A DNA stretch of 64,000 nt from contig JAJNNQ010000078.1 of assembly GCA_027886175.1 (NCBI GenBank), forward strand, positions 3,286,001 through 3,350,000, read 5' to 3'. Shown here in pieces: positions 1-9,739 of the stretch. The translations under genes were made by a program, and so were the position numbers. Position 1 is the first letter of the stretch; every line of letters starts with the position of its first letter. The notes below the pieces were generated by a model. It was given only the letters and a program-made list of their open reading frames with translations. It did no database searches and was not told where the DNA came from. Source of the stretch: Phylloscopus collybita (lineage: Eukaryota; Chordata; Aves; Passeriformes; Phylloscopidae).

Positions 1-120
1 AGTGTTGCTCTGATTGATAAACTGGCTTAAGATCAGAAGCATGCAGATGGGTAGGTGAAGCAAGGTTTGAGTTGGCATAAAGATGCAAGAATGATGGAAT
101 ATGTCGGTCTGGCGAACCTG

Positions 121-1260
121 CTAAAAGAGACTCAGTGTGATTAGTTGGGCTGCATGAACAGGTTTATTATAAGGTACATGAAGGATTTTGGTGACTGCAG
201 GCGGTGTGATTTTTTGTCTTTTTGCGTTTTTTGAAATGTGCAGGGAATGGTAATCTGTGTGTATTGAGTGCTCACTATCATCTGTTGAAGCCTCTGTGTT
301 TGAGGACGAAGTGGTGTGACAAGGGACTCTATGTTTGTGAAGCCTCTGCACTTGGCTCGGCTCTTGTCCCTTTTTGTGGGTTGTTCTGTCTCCCTCTTGC
401 CTGCGTTCGAGTCTGTGTCTGCGCCCGCCCTCTGGGGATTTGTTACTGTAACAAGGGAAGTCTTTTGGGCGTGTACTCGGCTTGAGCCGTGGGTGTGTCC
501 TGAGCTCGGGTTGCAAGCTCTCCTCCCCCTTACTGCCCGTGTTCCCCGCCCCGCTCTCCTTGAGTGTCCTACCGGGCATGTGTGTGGCGGGAATTTGATC
601 TCCGCTCCGCCCTTCTTCTCCCTCCCCGGTGCCATCTTGGGGCGCATACGGTGGCGGTTTTACGTGAACCAAATCTGGGATTATAAAATCATTGCCGTCA
701 CCGAAATCGCATGTTTGTGGATTTTTGTGCTGCCGGACATGTTCAGTGGCTGGCATGAACTGATCAGTCGGCGCCGCAGCAGATGCGCGAGCGGTCCGCG
801 CATCTGGAACGGGTGCCGACTCCGCGGTAAATGGCGGCGCGTGTGTGGAAGTGAGGGACCGCGATGAACCTGAAAGACCCTTGCCGCTTTCCTGATGCAA
901 ACTGGATGCTGCAGAAAAATCTCCGAGTGGCGTCTGTGTGGCTGCTCCAACCCCGATTTTCGGCGTGGCTCAGAGGCATGCCTGAGCAGCTTGCCACACG
1001 GTTTGTTTTTCAAGGGCTTTACGAAGTGCCTTGGTTACTTTTCTCTGGCTTTTTAGTACTTTCCCCGACCTTGTGACTAAAATGTCACACATGAGTGCTT
1101 CTGTGCACTTGTCCCAACATTCAGTGTGAAGTATATCAATAGGACTCTCAATTATACCTGATTTCATTAGCTGGACGACTACAACTCGAAAATGCTTAGC
1201 CTTACAGCTAATGCACCACTGATTATAAAGTTCACTCACAACCTTCTCCAGCAGGTCCAT
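121..1260 (-). pseudogene. gag: gag of provirus A with one in-frame stop
   Basis: Gag is the structural polyprotein that builds retroviral particles under the plasma membrane. Translation from the ATG at 1,258-1,260 gives a 96-residue matrix-like domain (begins MDLLEKVVSELYN) and then TGA at 970-972. The same frame then stays open for another 280 residues, down to a stop at 121-123. The second part is rich in Pro, Ala and Arg and carries a PPPY late-domain motif at 646-657, which in this family recruits host NEDD4-type ligases for budding. Capsid and nucleocapsid are not recognisable here; they lie further left or are lost. The weakly retroviral look of the last 60 residues suggests an additional frameshift. 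Confidence 0.65.
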
Positions 1261-1410
1261 CCTGGAGGGTTCCGTGGGCGTCCCCGCTACGCTAGCATCG
1301 GTCCTGCCACTCTAGCCGTTCCTCTCCATCTGGCGTGAGACCCGACGGCTTGCCGCTCGATCTCGTGTGTGGGGGAGCGATCGAGCACTGGCAGCACTGA
1401 GTCACCCCTT

Positions 1411-1429
1411 TCCCGGGTTTTCAGCACCA
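1411..1429 (-). other. Primer binding site of provirus A, tRNA-Phe-like
   Basis: The minus strand reads TGGTGCTGAAAACCCGGGA directly after the LTR. This is close to the complement of a tRNA-Phe 3' end, with one substitution and one extra A. Alpharetroviruses normally use tRNA-Trp, so the primer is either unusual or the site has mutated. The tRNA assignment rests on memory of the consensus. Confidence 0.55.
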
Positions 1430-1432
1430 TTA

Positions 1433-1714
1433 TGTTGCAGTTCGGGGTTCAGCGGGACCCGGTCCGGAAGGAACACGGCGGTCTACTCACTTGCTACACA
1501 AGACCTGCCAGGCAAATCACTCACATACGCTAATATAGTAGACGGTGAAATGCATTTATTAATCACGTGCACAGCTCTTATATGCACGCAGCGTGCTGAC
1601 GTCACGGCTGCGGAGACTGCGCTACAATCATAACGCATGTAACAGGTGGAGAGGCGGGGTCCTTAACTGCCCGTACATCCCGTGAGCTTCCGTATGGATC
1701 TCTATCTCACAACA
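1433..1714 (-). repeat. 5' LTR of provirus A
   Basis: On the minus strand the element begins TGTTGTGAGATAG and ends CTGCAACA, so it has TG...CA ends with short inverted termini. A TATA-like ATATAAG lies near 1,577-1,583 and an AATAAA signal near 1,555-1,560, in the order expected for U3, R and U5. A primer binding site follows two or three bases after the end. The partner 3' LTR is off the window, so no target duplication can be read. Confidence 0.8.
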
Positions 1715-2343
1715 ATATAATGATACAGCAGAACATCAGGCATTCATTCCCGGATCAGGCTCAGGGTTTTTGCCAGGTACCACTGGTGAACTGTGGCGCT
1801 GTCTCGCATCCCTTGAGGAAACACTAACCAATGATACCAGTTTAATGGTGCCTGCATATTAATGCTCAGCACAGAAAAGCTAAATTTGGGTGCATTATCT
1901 GGATGCAGTGGAATATCAAAAAACCCCCAATCCTTTAAATCAATTACTGTTAGACGCCAATTTCTAGAGATCATGGAAGGGGAAGGGAACTCTGGTTGCA
2001 GGGGTCCCATTCCCTCAATTGCTTTGTTTATTTTCCTCAAGTCATGCAACAGCCTCCACCCGCCCCCAGACCACTTTCTAATTACAAACATGGGTGAATT
2101 CCAAGGGCTATTAGATGGTATTACAAGTCCTTTTTTCAGCTGTTCTTTTACAAGTTCTTGTAATATGCACAGTTTTTCTAATGATATGGGCCATTGGTCC
2201 ACCAAAACTGGATCAGAGGTTTTCCAAGTCAGTTTGGGGTGTTGTGCGCCCCAATGACCCTTATACAAAATTTGACTGCATAAAAATTCCCTGCTGAGGT
2301 AGAACATCTCTCCCCCACAAAACCAGCAGCACAGACAGCACAA
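1715..2343 (-). pseudogene. pol: Reverse transcriptase N-terminal part, provirus C
   Basis: The 199-residue frame at 1,744-2,343 carries the fingers and palm signatures of class II retroviral reverse transcriptase: [30 protein letters not shown] (first catalytic Asp region) and LVFPQGM. After a TGA at 1,744-1,746 the same frame continues as ...LLYHYI up to base 1,715. The LTR of provirus A therefore begins exactly where the two catalytic Asp of the YxDD motif should follow, and the rest of the enzyme is not on this side. WGFFDIP in the palm has extra residues compared with the usual arrangement. Confidence 0.75.
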
Positions 2344-2548
2344 AAGGCCTGACAGTAGCTACCCTTCCCTCAGGCCCTGTAATTTGCACCAGGTTTTGGC
2401 TCTGATAGCTTTGACTGTTCCCGCCCACCCCTGAAAGGACCTGGGGGGCAGGCATTAATGGCCAATAATTAGGCCATTGATTTTGGGAGATAAGACTAAT
2501 ATCTGCACCTATATCAATTAAAATTAACTCCTTGTCTTTCAGAGACAC
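2261..2548 (-). pseudogene. pro: Retroviral aspartic protease, provirus C
   Basis: The 95-residue frame shows the retropepsin layout: an active-site turn reading LILIDIGADISLIS, a flap-region glycine-rich stretch, and the C-terminal LWGRD motif. The family needs Asp-Thr/Ser-Gly at the active site; here Thr is replaced by Ile (DIGA), so catalysis would be lost or weak. It lies between the dUTPase remnant on the right and reverse transcriptase on the left, as in betaretroviruses. Confidence 0.7.
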
Positions 2549-3079
2549 TTTGCATTGGCATGTGGGACGCTGAGAAGTGATGCGTTGTGTCCAGAAAATT
2601 TTTGGTACCCCTGCTGAACCAAACCTCCCCTCTGTTTAGCTACTAGGGGGGCGGATAAGGGGGTTGCCGGGAAAAGTACAAGCTGGGTGATTTTGCTCCC
2701 TGCCGGGACCACGCAGGGGGGCTGTGGGGTCCAAGCCATGATTTTTATTTCCCCGACTGTGTCAGAGTCAATAACTCCTGGTAAAACACAATCCTGTTAT
2801 TGAGGTAGAAGATCTACCTAAAAGCAAGGCATGGTAAGCCGGTGGCAAAGGTCCACAAATTCACGTGGGAAGACAAAACACTGAGCAGTCGGTCAATGTT
2901 ACTGTGTTACTGGTTGACACATCCAATCCAGCACTTTCTGGGGTGGCAGCATGTAGTTCTTTGATGGACTGGATGGTGGGGGCAGGGCTGGCTGGAAGCT
3001 GAAAGTTGGTCCTGGTTGCAACAGCTGCTGGGTTGGCTGTGGGTCTTGTGTCTTCATGCGTCGACATCCCGCACTGCAA
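2539..3079 (-). pseudogene. Retroviral dUTPase remnant, provirus C
   Basis: Retroviral dUTPase hydrolyses dUTP and limits uracil incorporation into viral cDNA; in betaretroviruses it is fused upstream of the protease. The frame at 2,861-3,079 ends with a dUTPase-like start, ATPESAGLDVSTSNTVTL, after a Pro-rich linker. The frame at 2,539-2,739 fits the C-terminal linker towards the protease. The middle of the domain is broken and the conserved motifs cannot all be found. The change of frame relative to nucleocapsid is expected from gag-pro ribosomal frameshifting. Confidence 0.55.
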
Positions 3080-4351
3080 GATGAGTTTCCCTGCAAAAGC
3101 TGGGCGTTTTTGTGAAATTTAGAGCTACAGGAATTAGACAAGTGAGGACCTTCCTGGCAGCAAGGGCATACACTTGGTCTTTTTGGGTTTTGCACCTTTT
3201 GGCAGTCTTTTTTAATGTGCCCGGGCTCCCTGCAGCCAAAACAAACCAACTGCTTTCTGGGTGTTATTTTCAAAGTGGCAAAAGCATCGGCTATGCCTTG
3301 CCCCACGGTAGGCATTGGTAGGTTATTGCTGTAGTGTGCTGCAATGTCCCCAGGCAGTTGCAGGCTTCAATCATTTGGACCAGTGTGGGCTCAGGTTCTG
3401 GGGGCAGGGTTTTCAAAAGGCATTTACAGTCATCGTTAGCATTTTCTACAGCCAGTTTGAGGAGCACAACTTCCCTGGCTTGATCATTATCAATCTGTCT
3501 TTCCAGTGTTTGTTTCAGTCTGTCCACAAACTGCATATAGGGTTCTTGGGGAGCCTGTGTAATATTTATGAAGGATTGTTGTGGGGTTTTGGCATCAGGA
3601 ACTTTAAGAAATGCAAAACGAGCTGCCTCCGTGATCCCCTCCAAGGCATCTCTCAGTAAGGCAGCCTGGCCCTTAGGATCCGTATGCACCCCTTCCCCCG
3701 CTAAGTGGTCAATAGTTAAGGCAACCAGGGCTTGGTTTGCATGCCCTGCATATGTTACAATTAAGTTCTCCAGTCTTTTTTTCCATTGTGCCATGAATGT
3801 TGCATATTGAGGTGGGGTAAGCAAAGGGTTTGCCAAGGATTTAACGTCATGAGGAGTCATGAGGTGAGTAGTGAAAGTTGCTCTTAATAAATTACTGAAG
3901 TAAGGGGACCCCAGACCATATTCTGGCATGGTACGGCGCAGTTCCTTAATTTCTGAGTGTCCCAAGGGTTCCCATTGTGGATTCCCCCGCCCCTTGGGCC
4001 AAGTTGCACCGGGGCTACAAAAATTTCTGGTGCAGTATCAAAGTCTCTGTCCTTAAGAGCTTTCTTTTTTATCTGTAACCAATTGTTATGCATATTTGAA
4101 GGGAATAAGTCCAGATCTTTGTTGAAGCCGGGGTCGAAAGGCTCTTCATCACTGCTACACTCAGTGTCTGCATAAGCAATGAGCGTTTGGCCGCTCTGGG
4201 CTCACTGGTGGGACTGCAGTAGGGCTCTATCTCTGGCCTGCATTGGGGAGGGGGTGCAGATGGGGGATGGTGAGCAGGACCTGGGCAGATCTTGGTTTAG
4301 CATGGCCGCGGGGGCCATCTCCATTGTAGCCTCACAGGCTGCCTCGCTCCC
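2899..4351 (-). pseudogene. gag: gag (p10, capsid, nucleocapsid), provirus C
   Basis: Capsid is read at 3,291-3,965 and contains the major homology region (ITQAPQEPYMQFVDRLKQTL). Nucleocapsid at 2,899-3,315 has two CCHC zinc knuckles, CFGCREPGHIKKDC and CPCCQEGPHLSNSC, each with the C-x2-C-x4-H-x4-C spacing used for RNA packaging. Capsid and nucleocapsid are in different frames, so an indel separates them. Upstream gag sequence (3,884-4,093 and up to about 4,350) is still readable, then stops at the LTR end at 4,352. Matrix is missing from this side. Confidence 0.75.
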
Positions 4352-5057
4352 TGTTGCGATGCATGCTTGCTTTGGCCCTGGCTCGATGGTCAGCCTGGGC
4401 CTCCCGGCAGCTCCAGCACGCCTCAGCAAGTCACTTTGTGGGGGTTCGGTTCACACAGCTGAATAACGCTGTAAAGGCTGAATCGAAGAAAGAGGGGACT
4501 CTCTCAAAGTTTCCAGGGAACAGAGGCTTTATTCGGGGGGAAAGGGGGTCAGGGTGATCCCCCCAGCCACCAGGCTGGTGCCTCTGGAGAGAGACCCCGA
4601 GCCTGGGGTGGTGGGCGGATTAATACTACAATTCTGGGGTGGGTTCTAAGTTACAGATACCAATAAAACAGTCCAAATACATCATGACAAACTAAGTCAC
4701 TTAAGTTCTAACAAATCCAACACAGGTTCCGGGATGGCCTGAGGGCGGTTCAGCAAAGTTAGTGGCTATAATTACTGTACTTCAAAGATAAGGATGCTAA
4801 GATGGACAAGAGGGAAATTATGCATGACAGAGGGGGTGAGACAGGAAAGAACCAATAAAAGAAAGATTCTAAGCAGGGGCTAAAGCTGTCCTAGAAACTC
4901 TTATCGAACTACAAGAAAGTTACATACTAACACAAGGAATACATCCTAAAACAAAAAGGCTTTCTAGAGTTGTGCAAGCTATGCTAATACATAACAATAA
5001 AACCCTTCATGTTGTATTCACAGCCAAGGCCTGCAAATTATTTTTTGCAGACTCACA
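4352..5057 (-). repeat. 3' LTR of provirus B (family L1)
   Basis: On the minus strand it starts TGTGAGTCTGCAAAA after a polypurine tract and ends GCAACA. AATAAA lies at 4,528-4,533 inside AATAAAGCCTCTGTTCC. A second copy of the same LTR, about 90 percent identical by eye, is the solo LTR at 8,568-9,282. The adjacent polypurine tract and env show that it is the 3' LTR. The six bases outside each end (gctccc left, cttccc right) do not match, as expected when the right side is proviral interior. Confidence 0.85.
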
Positions 5058-5073
5058 CTTCCCTCTTTTTTTT
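5058..5073 (-). other. Polypurine tract of provirus B
   Basis: The minus strand reads AAAAAAAAGAGGGAAG immediately before the LTR start. This is the purine run that survives RNase H and primes plus-strand DNA synthesis. Its position fixes the start of the 3' LTR and the orientation of the provirus. Confidence 0.8.
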
Positions 5074-5079
5074 ATTTTT

Positions 5080-5802
5080 TTACTGTTCTGGTGTGTAAAT
5101 CTCTGAGCTATTTTCACTGCTGGTTACTTCGTCCATCGGAAATTCATTGGCTGGCTCCACTGAATGCACAGAATGCACAAAGGGGGTAGAAGTGGAAAAA
5201 ACTGCATGCATGATCAAACTTTTTACCAAACCAAAAGCAATGGCTACAACTAACACAATGAACAACACTAACAGTCCTGTTTTGATCCATGAGCTGGCAA
5301 CACTAGAAAGTCCAACACCTGAAAGGATGTTGTCAAACCAGTCCCCTGTTTCTTTCTTGATGGAATTGACCATCTCTCGCAGCTGGTGGACAGATTTTCT
5401 GACATCTTCTGCTTTGGACGATAGATTGAAGCAGCACAGTCCTTCGAATTCCTCGCACGAATGTTGATTCAATAAAAGCAAGTAGTCAATGGCAGCTCTA
5501 TTTTGGAGCGTTGCGTGTCTGGTTACCTGCTCGTCTGATAAGAGATCACTTATAGCATGAGACGTTAAATTTTCTTGTTTGGCTACCCAACATTCCAATC
5601 GGCCTAATTCTCCCACAGACTTTGCATTTGACACCCAATATAAAAAAACTGTCAGGGCTGTCGACTTTGCCCTGGACCAATGGATAATTTCTGAATTGCA
5701 ATCTGAATTTAGACTTGTCAGGTCTCTCTTCTGAACTTGAAGAGAGAAATTTTTCTTGTTCCAATTGAGGATCTGAGTCATATTAGGGGTAAAGAGGCTC
5801 AA
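5080..5802 (-). pseudogene. env: env transmembrane subunit of provirus B
   Basis: This 240-residue open frame encodes a gamma-type retroviral transmembrane subunit. It contains the heptad/immunosuppressive-type stretch LQNRAAIDYLLL (residues 99-110), then a cysteine loop CEEFEGLCC (116-124) matching CX6CC, and a membrane span at about 175-198 (Leu, Val, Ile-rich). A 40-residue cytoplasmic tail ends YTPEQ. The frame is open upstream of the first listed start, through GPCTLGK, but there is no room for a full surface subunit: integrase ends only about 370 bases away. The fragment therefore looks like an anchored stump without a receptor-binding part. In intact viruses this subunit drives membrane fusion. 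Confidence 0.75.
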
Positions 5803-6174
5803 CTTACCCAGAGTGCACGGACCCCCTATCAGGCGAGCAGGAATGCCTGTGAATGCTCTGTCACCACAAACAAGGAAAAAACTTTTGGGAAGGGAAAGGG
5901 AATTGCTAGCAGAAGGAGTACTCTTCTTCTTTCACAGGGATTCCTACTAGGCAGGCAGACATGGGATTTTGGGCTGAGGCTGAGGCTAGACAAATGTGAT
6001 CTTGGCCTAGACTCTGTGCGAGTGTTTTCCACACATTGGTTTTTGGCTGTGGGACAATCTAGAAGAAAGCCAGGGTTGGCAAACTAAGCAGCATCACAAA
6101 TGCAAACACTCCCGAACTACGAATTTCTATGCTGACCACCAGGCCTGTAGTTCTGTAACTTAAAAGAAAAGAAT
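5803..6174 (-). pseudogene. env: Residual env 5' region, surface subunit largely deleted
   Basis: These 372 bases separate the end of the integrase frame from the transmembrane env frame. A full surface subunit needs about 1.2 kb, so most is missing. A Leu-rich hydrophobic run in one minus frame at about 5,860-5,935 could be part of the old leader peptide. No furin-type cleavage site is clear. The deletion may have occurred before or after integration. Confidence 0.45.
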
Positions 6175-8082
6175 TCAGTTAAACAAACACAGAAAACACT
6201 CAGCAAGAGGAAGCAGCTCTTCTGCTTCTTCCTCTTGCCAAAACATCCAGGAAGGAATAGTAACTGGGCAAGAAGGCTCTGTTTCTGAACCTTCTTGTTC
6301 TTCATCCTTTTTTCTCCTTCTCCAGGAGGCCACGGCTGCTTGGGGCACTTTTGTTTCTGAAGTTTTGGGGACATAGCGTCTCACACATCGGGAGGGAATC
6401 CACCGCAAGCCGGTGGGAGTGGAGACACAGGCGTACCCGCGCCCCCAGGTGACTAAATCATGAGGACCCTGTATCCTCAAAGTTTCTGGATCTTTGACAA
6501 GGACTTTTGGCTTTTCATGGGGTTCTAACAGAGAGCTCCCTCGAAAGTGCCTTGTCACCGGCAGGTTCATGGTCTCAAAGGAACAGTTAAAAAAATTCAA
6601 AGTGAACAGAGCACGGGCCAATCTCACTGATGGTGGTTCAATTTTGAGGACTGGTTGCTGCTGACTGAGGACTCTTTTGAGGTTATGATGAGTCTTCTCT
6701 ACAATTGCTTGACCTGTCGGAGAGTGGGGAATCCCTGTTTTGTGTTCCACTCCCCATTGCTGTAAAAAATTGCTGAATTCCTTGGATGTGTATGCAGGTG
6801 CATTATCTGTTTTCAAGGACTTTGGGATGCCTAAAACAGCGAAAGCCTGGATAAAATGCTTGATAGCATCTCTAGCTTTCTCTCCTGTGTGGGCAGATGC
6901 AAAAACAGCTCCCGAGAACGTGTCGACAGAGACATGCACGTACTTCTGCTTTCCGAAAGGGGCGAAGTGCGTGACGTCTGATTGCCACACTTCACAGCTG
7001 GACAAACCACGGGGATTGACGCCTGTGGGCAGAGATGAGATTGCACTTTTGTTACATTGTGAACAGCTATTTACAATTGCTTTGGCTTGGTCACGAGTTA
7101 AATTAAACTGCCTGACCAGACCTGGTGCATTTTGGTGATGGACTTGGTGACTGATTCTTGCTTGCTCAAAACGATTTGGCAGCGGGGCTACCTCAACAGG
7201 GGTTGCGAGAGCATCAGCTCTCTTGTTTCCCTCTGCAATGAATCCTGGGAGCTCTGTGTGTGACCTGGTGTGCATCACAAAAAAGGGGTGTTCTCGGAGA
7301 GAAATAAGTTTCACAAGCTTAGAAAGCAACTGAAAAAGTGTGATGTTGGAGACTTCTTGCAGCACAGACTGTTCTGCTCTAGAAACTATCCCTGCAACAT
7401 AACTGGAATCTGTTACCAAATTAAAAGGTTCAGAAAATTTTTCAAATGCTCTGACAACTGCAGCCAATTCAGCAACCTGAGGTGAGCCTTCTACCTCTGC
7501 AACATCTGATTCCCACTGATGTGAATCGGGGTCTCGCCAAGTTATTACCGACTTGTGAGATTTACCCGACGCGTCTGTAAACACTGTCAATGCATCAAGT
7601 GGTTTTTTGCTCTGGATAGTTTTCAGCTCTAAATGAAATTGAACATCAGCATTGAAAATTTTGTGTGCGGGCTGATGAACAGAAATTTGGCCAGAGTAGT
7701 TATCTAGAGCGAACTGCAGTGCTTCGTTCTCTTGGAGCAGATGCTCAAGCATGACTTTTGTAATTTGGCCTGAATTCAATTTAATTGGCATGTGAATGAA
7801 CTCAAAGTCACAGCCAGCCAGTTCTCGAAGATGAATTCTGGCTTTTCGAATTAATTCAGCCATCAATTCTTGTGGTTTTTTCATTCTTTTGGACCTGTGA
7901 TAACTCAGAAAGACCCACTCTATAATAGAGAGAGGATCTTCTTTGTCCTGGACTTTTTCTGATTTTTGAGGGGGTTTTGTGTCCCACTGAAAAATCATCC
8001 CATGAAGATGTGGCAACTTTCCTAGGATAATAAAATGAAAAGGCAGGTCAGGCTTGCACCTGTTGGCCTGTCTGGTGGACAT
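6175..8082 (-). pseudogene. pol: pol: RNase H and integrase of provirus B (635-residue open frame)
   Basis: An uninterrupted frame covers the reverse transcriptase connection, RNase H and integrase. RNase H acidic residues are in place: D170 (FTDASG), E205 (VAELAAV), D225 (VTDSSY) and D290 (NKRADALA). Integrase follows with a zinc-binding H-H-C-C set (H312, H316, C340, C343) and a complete D,D-35-E catalytic triad, D369, D426 and E462. The C-terminal part to residue 635 contains a basic RRRKK stretch then an acidic tail. RNase H removes the RNA strand during reverse transcription; integrase joins viral DNA to the chromosome. Preservation of all catalytic residues contrasts with damage elsewhere in B. 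The Met used as start is internal; the polyprotein continues upstream into reverse transcriptase. Confidence 0.85.
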
Positions 8083-8561
8083 TGCGTGCTGAATTTTTTC
8101 GAGTGCAGTTTTCTGCCTCTGGGGTGAGAGTCCTGGGGAAACTGAGCTCCTCTCCCCCTTTTAACAAATCGAAAAGGGGGGCTAGATCTTCAGTAGAAAG
8201 ACCCAGCCACGGTCTCACCCAGTTTAAAGACCCACACAGTTGATGAACATCTGCTAGGGTTTCAATTTGGGTTTTGATTTTCAATTTTTGAGGAACAATG
8301 GTTTTCTTTCTAATTTCGAGCCCTAGGTACTTTCAGGGTGGCATCTTTTGAATTTTGGACTCCTGCAGCTCAAACCCTGCCCCAACTAGTGAAGTGACTG
8401 TGAGGTCTAGTGCATGCTCTAACAAATCATCTGTTGGTGCAGAAATCAAGACATTATCTATGTAATGATAAATGATCGCTTGGGGCACTGCTGAATGCAC
8501 AGGTTCAAGCAGAGAGGAAACATACCTTTGGCATAGAGTAGGCGATACTTTTAGACCTTGA
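8083..8561 (-). pseudogene. pol: Reverse transcriptase palm and thumb of provirus B
   Basis: Minus-strand sequence from the solo LTR downwards encodes the second half of the polymerase core. The catalytic YxDD box reads YIDN (near 8,455-8,466), so the second Asp is replaced by Asn, and an in-frame stop follows near 8,335. The frame at 8,048-8,284 carries the thumb/connection signature LADVHQLCGSLNWVRPWLGL. The first half of the polymerase is at 9,283-9,628, on the other side of the inserted LTR. Confidence 0.7.
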
Positions 8562-8567
8562 GGGAGA

Positions 8568-9282
8568 TGTTGCAGTGCGTGCTTGCCCCGGCTCCGGCTC
8601 GGTGACCAGCCTGGGCCTCCCGGCAGCTCCCTGCACGCCTCAACAAGACACTTTGTGAGGGTTCGGCCCTCACAACTGGGTAACGCTGTAAAGGCTGGAT
8701 TGAAGAAAGAGGGGACTCTCTCTCATAGTTTCCAGGGAACAGAGGCTTTATTCGGGGGTGGGGGAAAGGGGATCAGGGTGATCCCCCCAGCCACCAGGCT
8801 GGTGCCTCTGGAGAGAGACCCCGAGCCTGGGGTGGTGGGCGGATTAATACTACAATTCTGGGGTGGGTTCTAAGTTACAGATACCAATAAAACAATTCAA
8901 ATACATCATGCCAAACTAAGTCATTTAAGTTCTAACAAATCCTGCACAGGTTCTGGTATGGGCCGAGGGCGGACTTGCAAGGTTCGTGGCTAACATTACT
9001 GTACTTCAAAGATAAGGATTATATGATGGACAAGAGGGAAATCTTGAATGACAGAGGGGGTGAGACAGGGGAGAACAAATAAAAGAAGGATTCTAAGCAG
9101 GGGCTAAAGCTGTCCTAGAAACCCTTATCGAGCTACAAGAAAGTTACATACTAACACAAGAAATACATCCTAAAACAAAAGGGCTTTCTAGAGTTGAGCA
9201 AGCTATGCTAAACTTAACAATAAAACCCTTCATGCTGTATTCACAGCCAAGGCCTGCACATATTATTTTTTGCAGAGTCACA
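8568..9282 (-). mobile_element. Solo LTR of family L1 inside provirus B pol
   Basis: A 715-bp LTR of the same family as the 3' LTR of B, same orientation, starting TGTGACTCTGC and ending GCAACA on the minus strand, with AATAAA at 8,747-8,752. It is flanked on both sides by gggaga (8,562-8,567 and 9,283-9,288), a 6-bp target duplication typical of class II retroviruses. Reverse transcriptase sequence lies on both sides, so this is a later integration into B that lost its interior by LTR-LTR recombination. Confidence 0.9.
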
Positions 9283-9628
9283 GGGAGACATTTCCACTGA
9301 TATCATTTTCTCGGTGCTTCCTGGTTAATGGACAGCACCGAGAAAGCAAAGCGTGGAGCATCATCAGGGTGAAGAGGTATGTGAAAAAAAAATCTTTTAT
9401 ATCAATGACGGTCAAATTCCAATTTTCAGGGAGCATTTTTAGGGAAGGCATCCCTGGTTGCAGGGGCCCCATGTCTTCAACTACTTCATTAATTTTGCGG
9501 AGGTCATGAAGAAGCCTCCACCTGATTTTGTCTGCTTTTTGGATTACAAACACTGGTGAGTTCCACGGTGAAGTGGACTCTTCAATGTGACCCTTTTTTA
9601 ACTGCTCTTCTACTAATTCATTGGGCAC
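9283..9628 (-). pseudogene. pol: Reverse transcriptase fingers/palm start of provirus B
   Basis: The frame reads [20 protein letters not shown], then [20 protein letters not shown] and [10 protein letters not shown], the ordered blocks of class II reverse transcriptase up to the first catalytic Asp. After FFF the reading is disturbed, then continues with residues that resemble the next block in altered form before the inserted LTR. Residues between 9,628 and 9,740 link back to the protease frame. Confidence 0.7.
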
Positions 9629-9739
9629 CTTTAATTTTTATTTAGAAAGCGGCCACTGTTCTACCCAGACTGGTTTATCTGTCAGCCAATTCAGTTTCTG
9701 GATAGGGCACTCCTCAGTGACCGCCACCTGAAAAACCTG

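Larger units (their letters stand above)
1..1714 (-). mobile_element. Provirus A, alpharetrovirus-like, 5' part only
   Basis: Read on the minus strand this gives a 5' LTR, a primer binding site and a gag leader, then gag, which runs towards the left window edge; pol, env and the 3' LTR are outside the window. The 282-bp LTR, a matrix domain of alpharetroviral appearance and a PPPY late-domain motif support an alpharetrovirus-like element. It lies inside the reverse transcriptase of the older provirus C: the C frame is readable on the right of the LTR and stops at its edge. The gag frame has only one obvious stop, so A looks younger than C. The genus-level call is by eye. Confidence 0.75.
1715..4351 (-). 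mobile_element. Provirus C, class II (betaretrovirus-like), internal fragment
   Basis: The minus strand holds, from right to left, gag (p10/capsid/nucleocapsid), dUTPase, protease and the start of reverse transcriptase, which is the betaretroviral order. No LTR belonging to it is visible. Its left end is broken by provirus A at 1,714, and its right end stops at the LTR of provirus B at 4,352. Several frameshifts and substitutions in active sites mark it as an old, dead copy. It is the oldest layer of the nest because the other elements interrupt it. Confidence 0.75.

Noticed and set aside
316..867. Plus-strand 183-codon frame
   Set aside because: Opposite to the gag frame of provirus A; no motif.
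4352..5057. This LTR as the 5' LTR of provirus C
   Set aside because: No primer binding site follows it on C's side, while env and a polypurine tract of B abut its other end.
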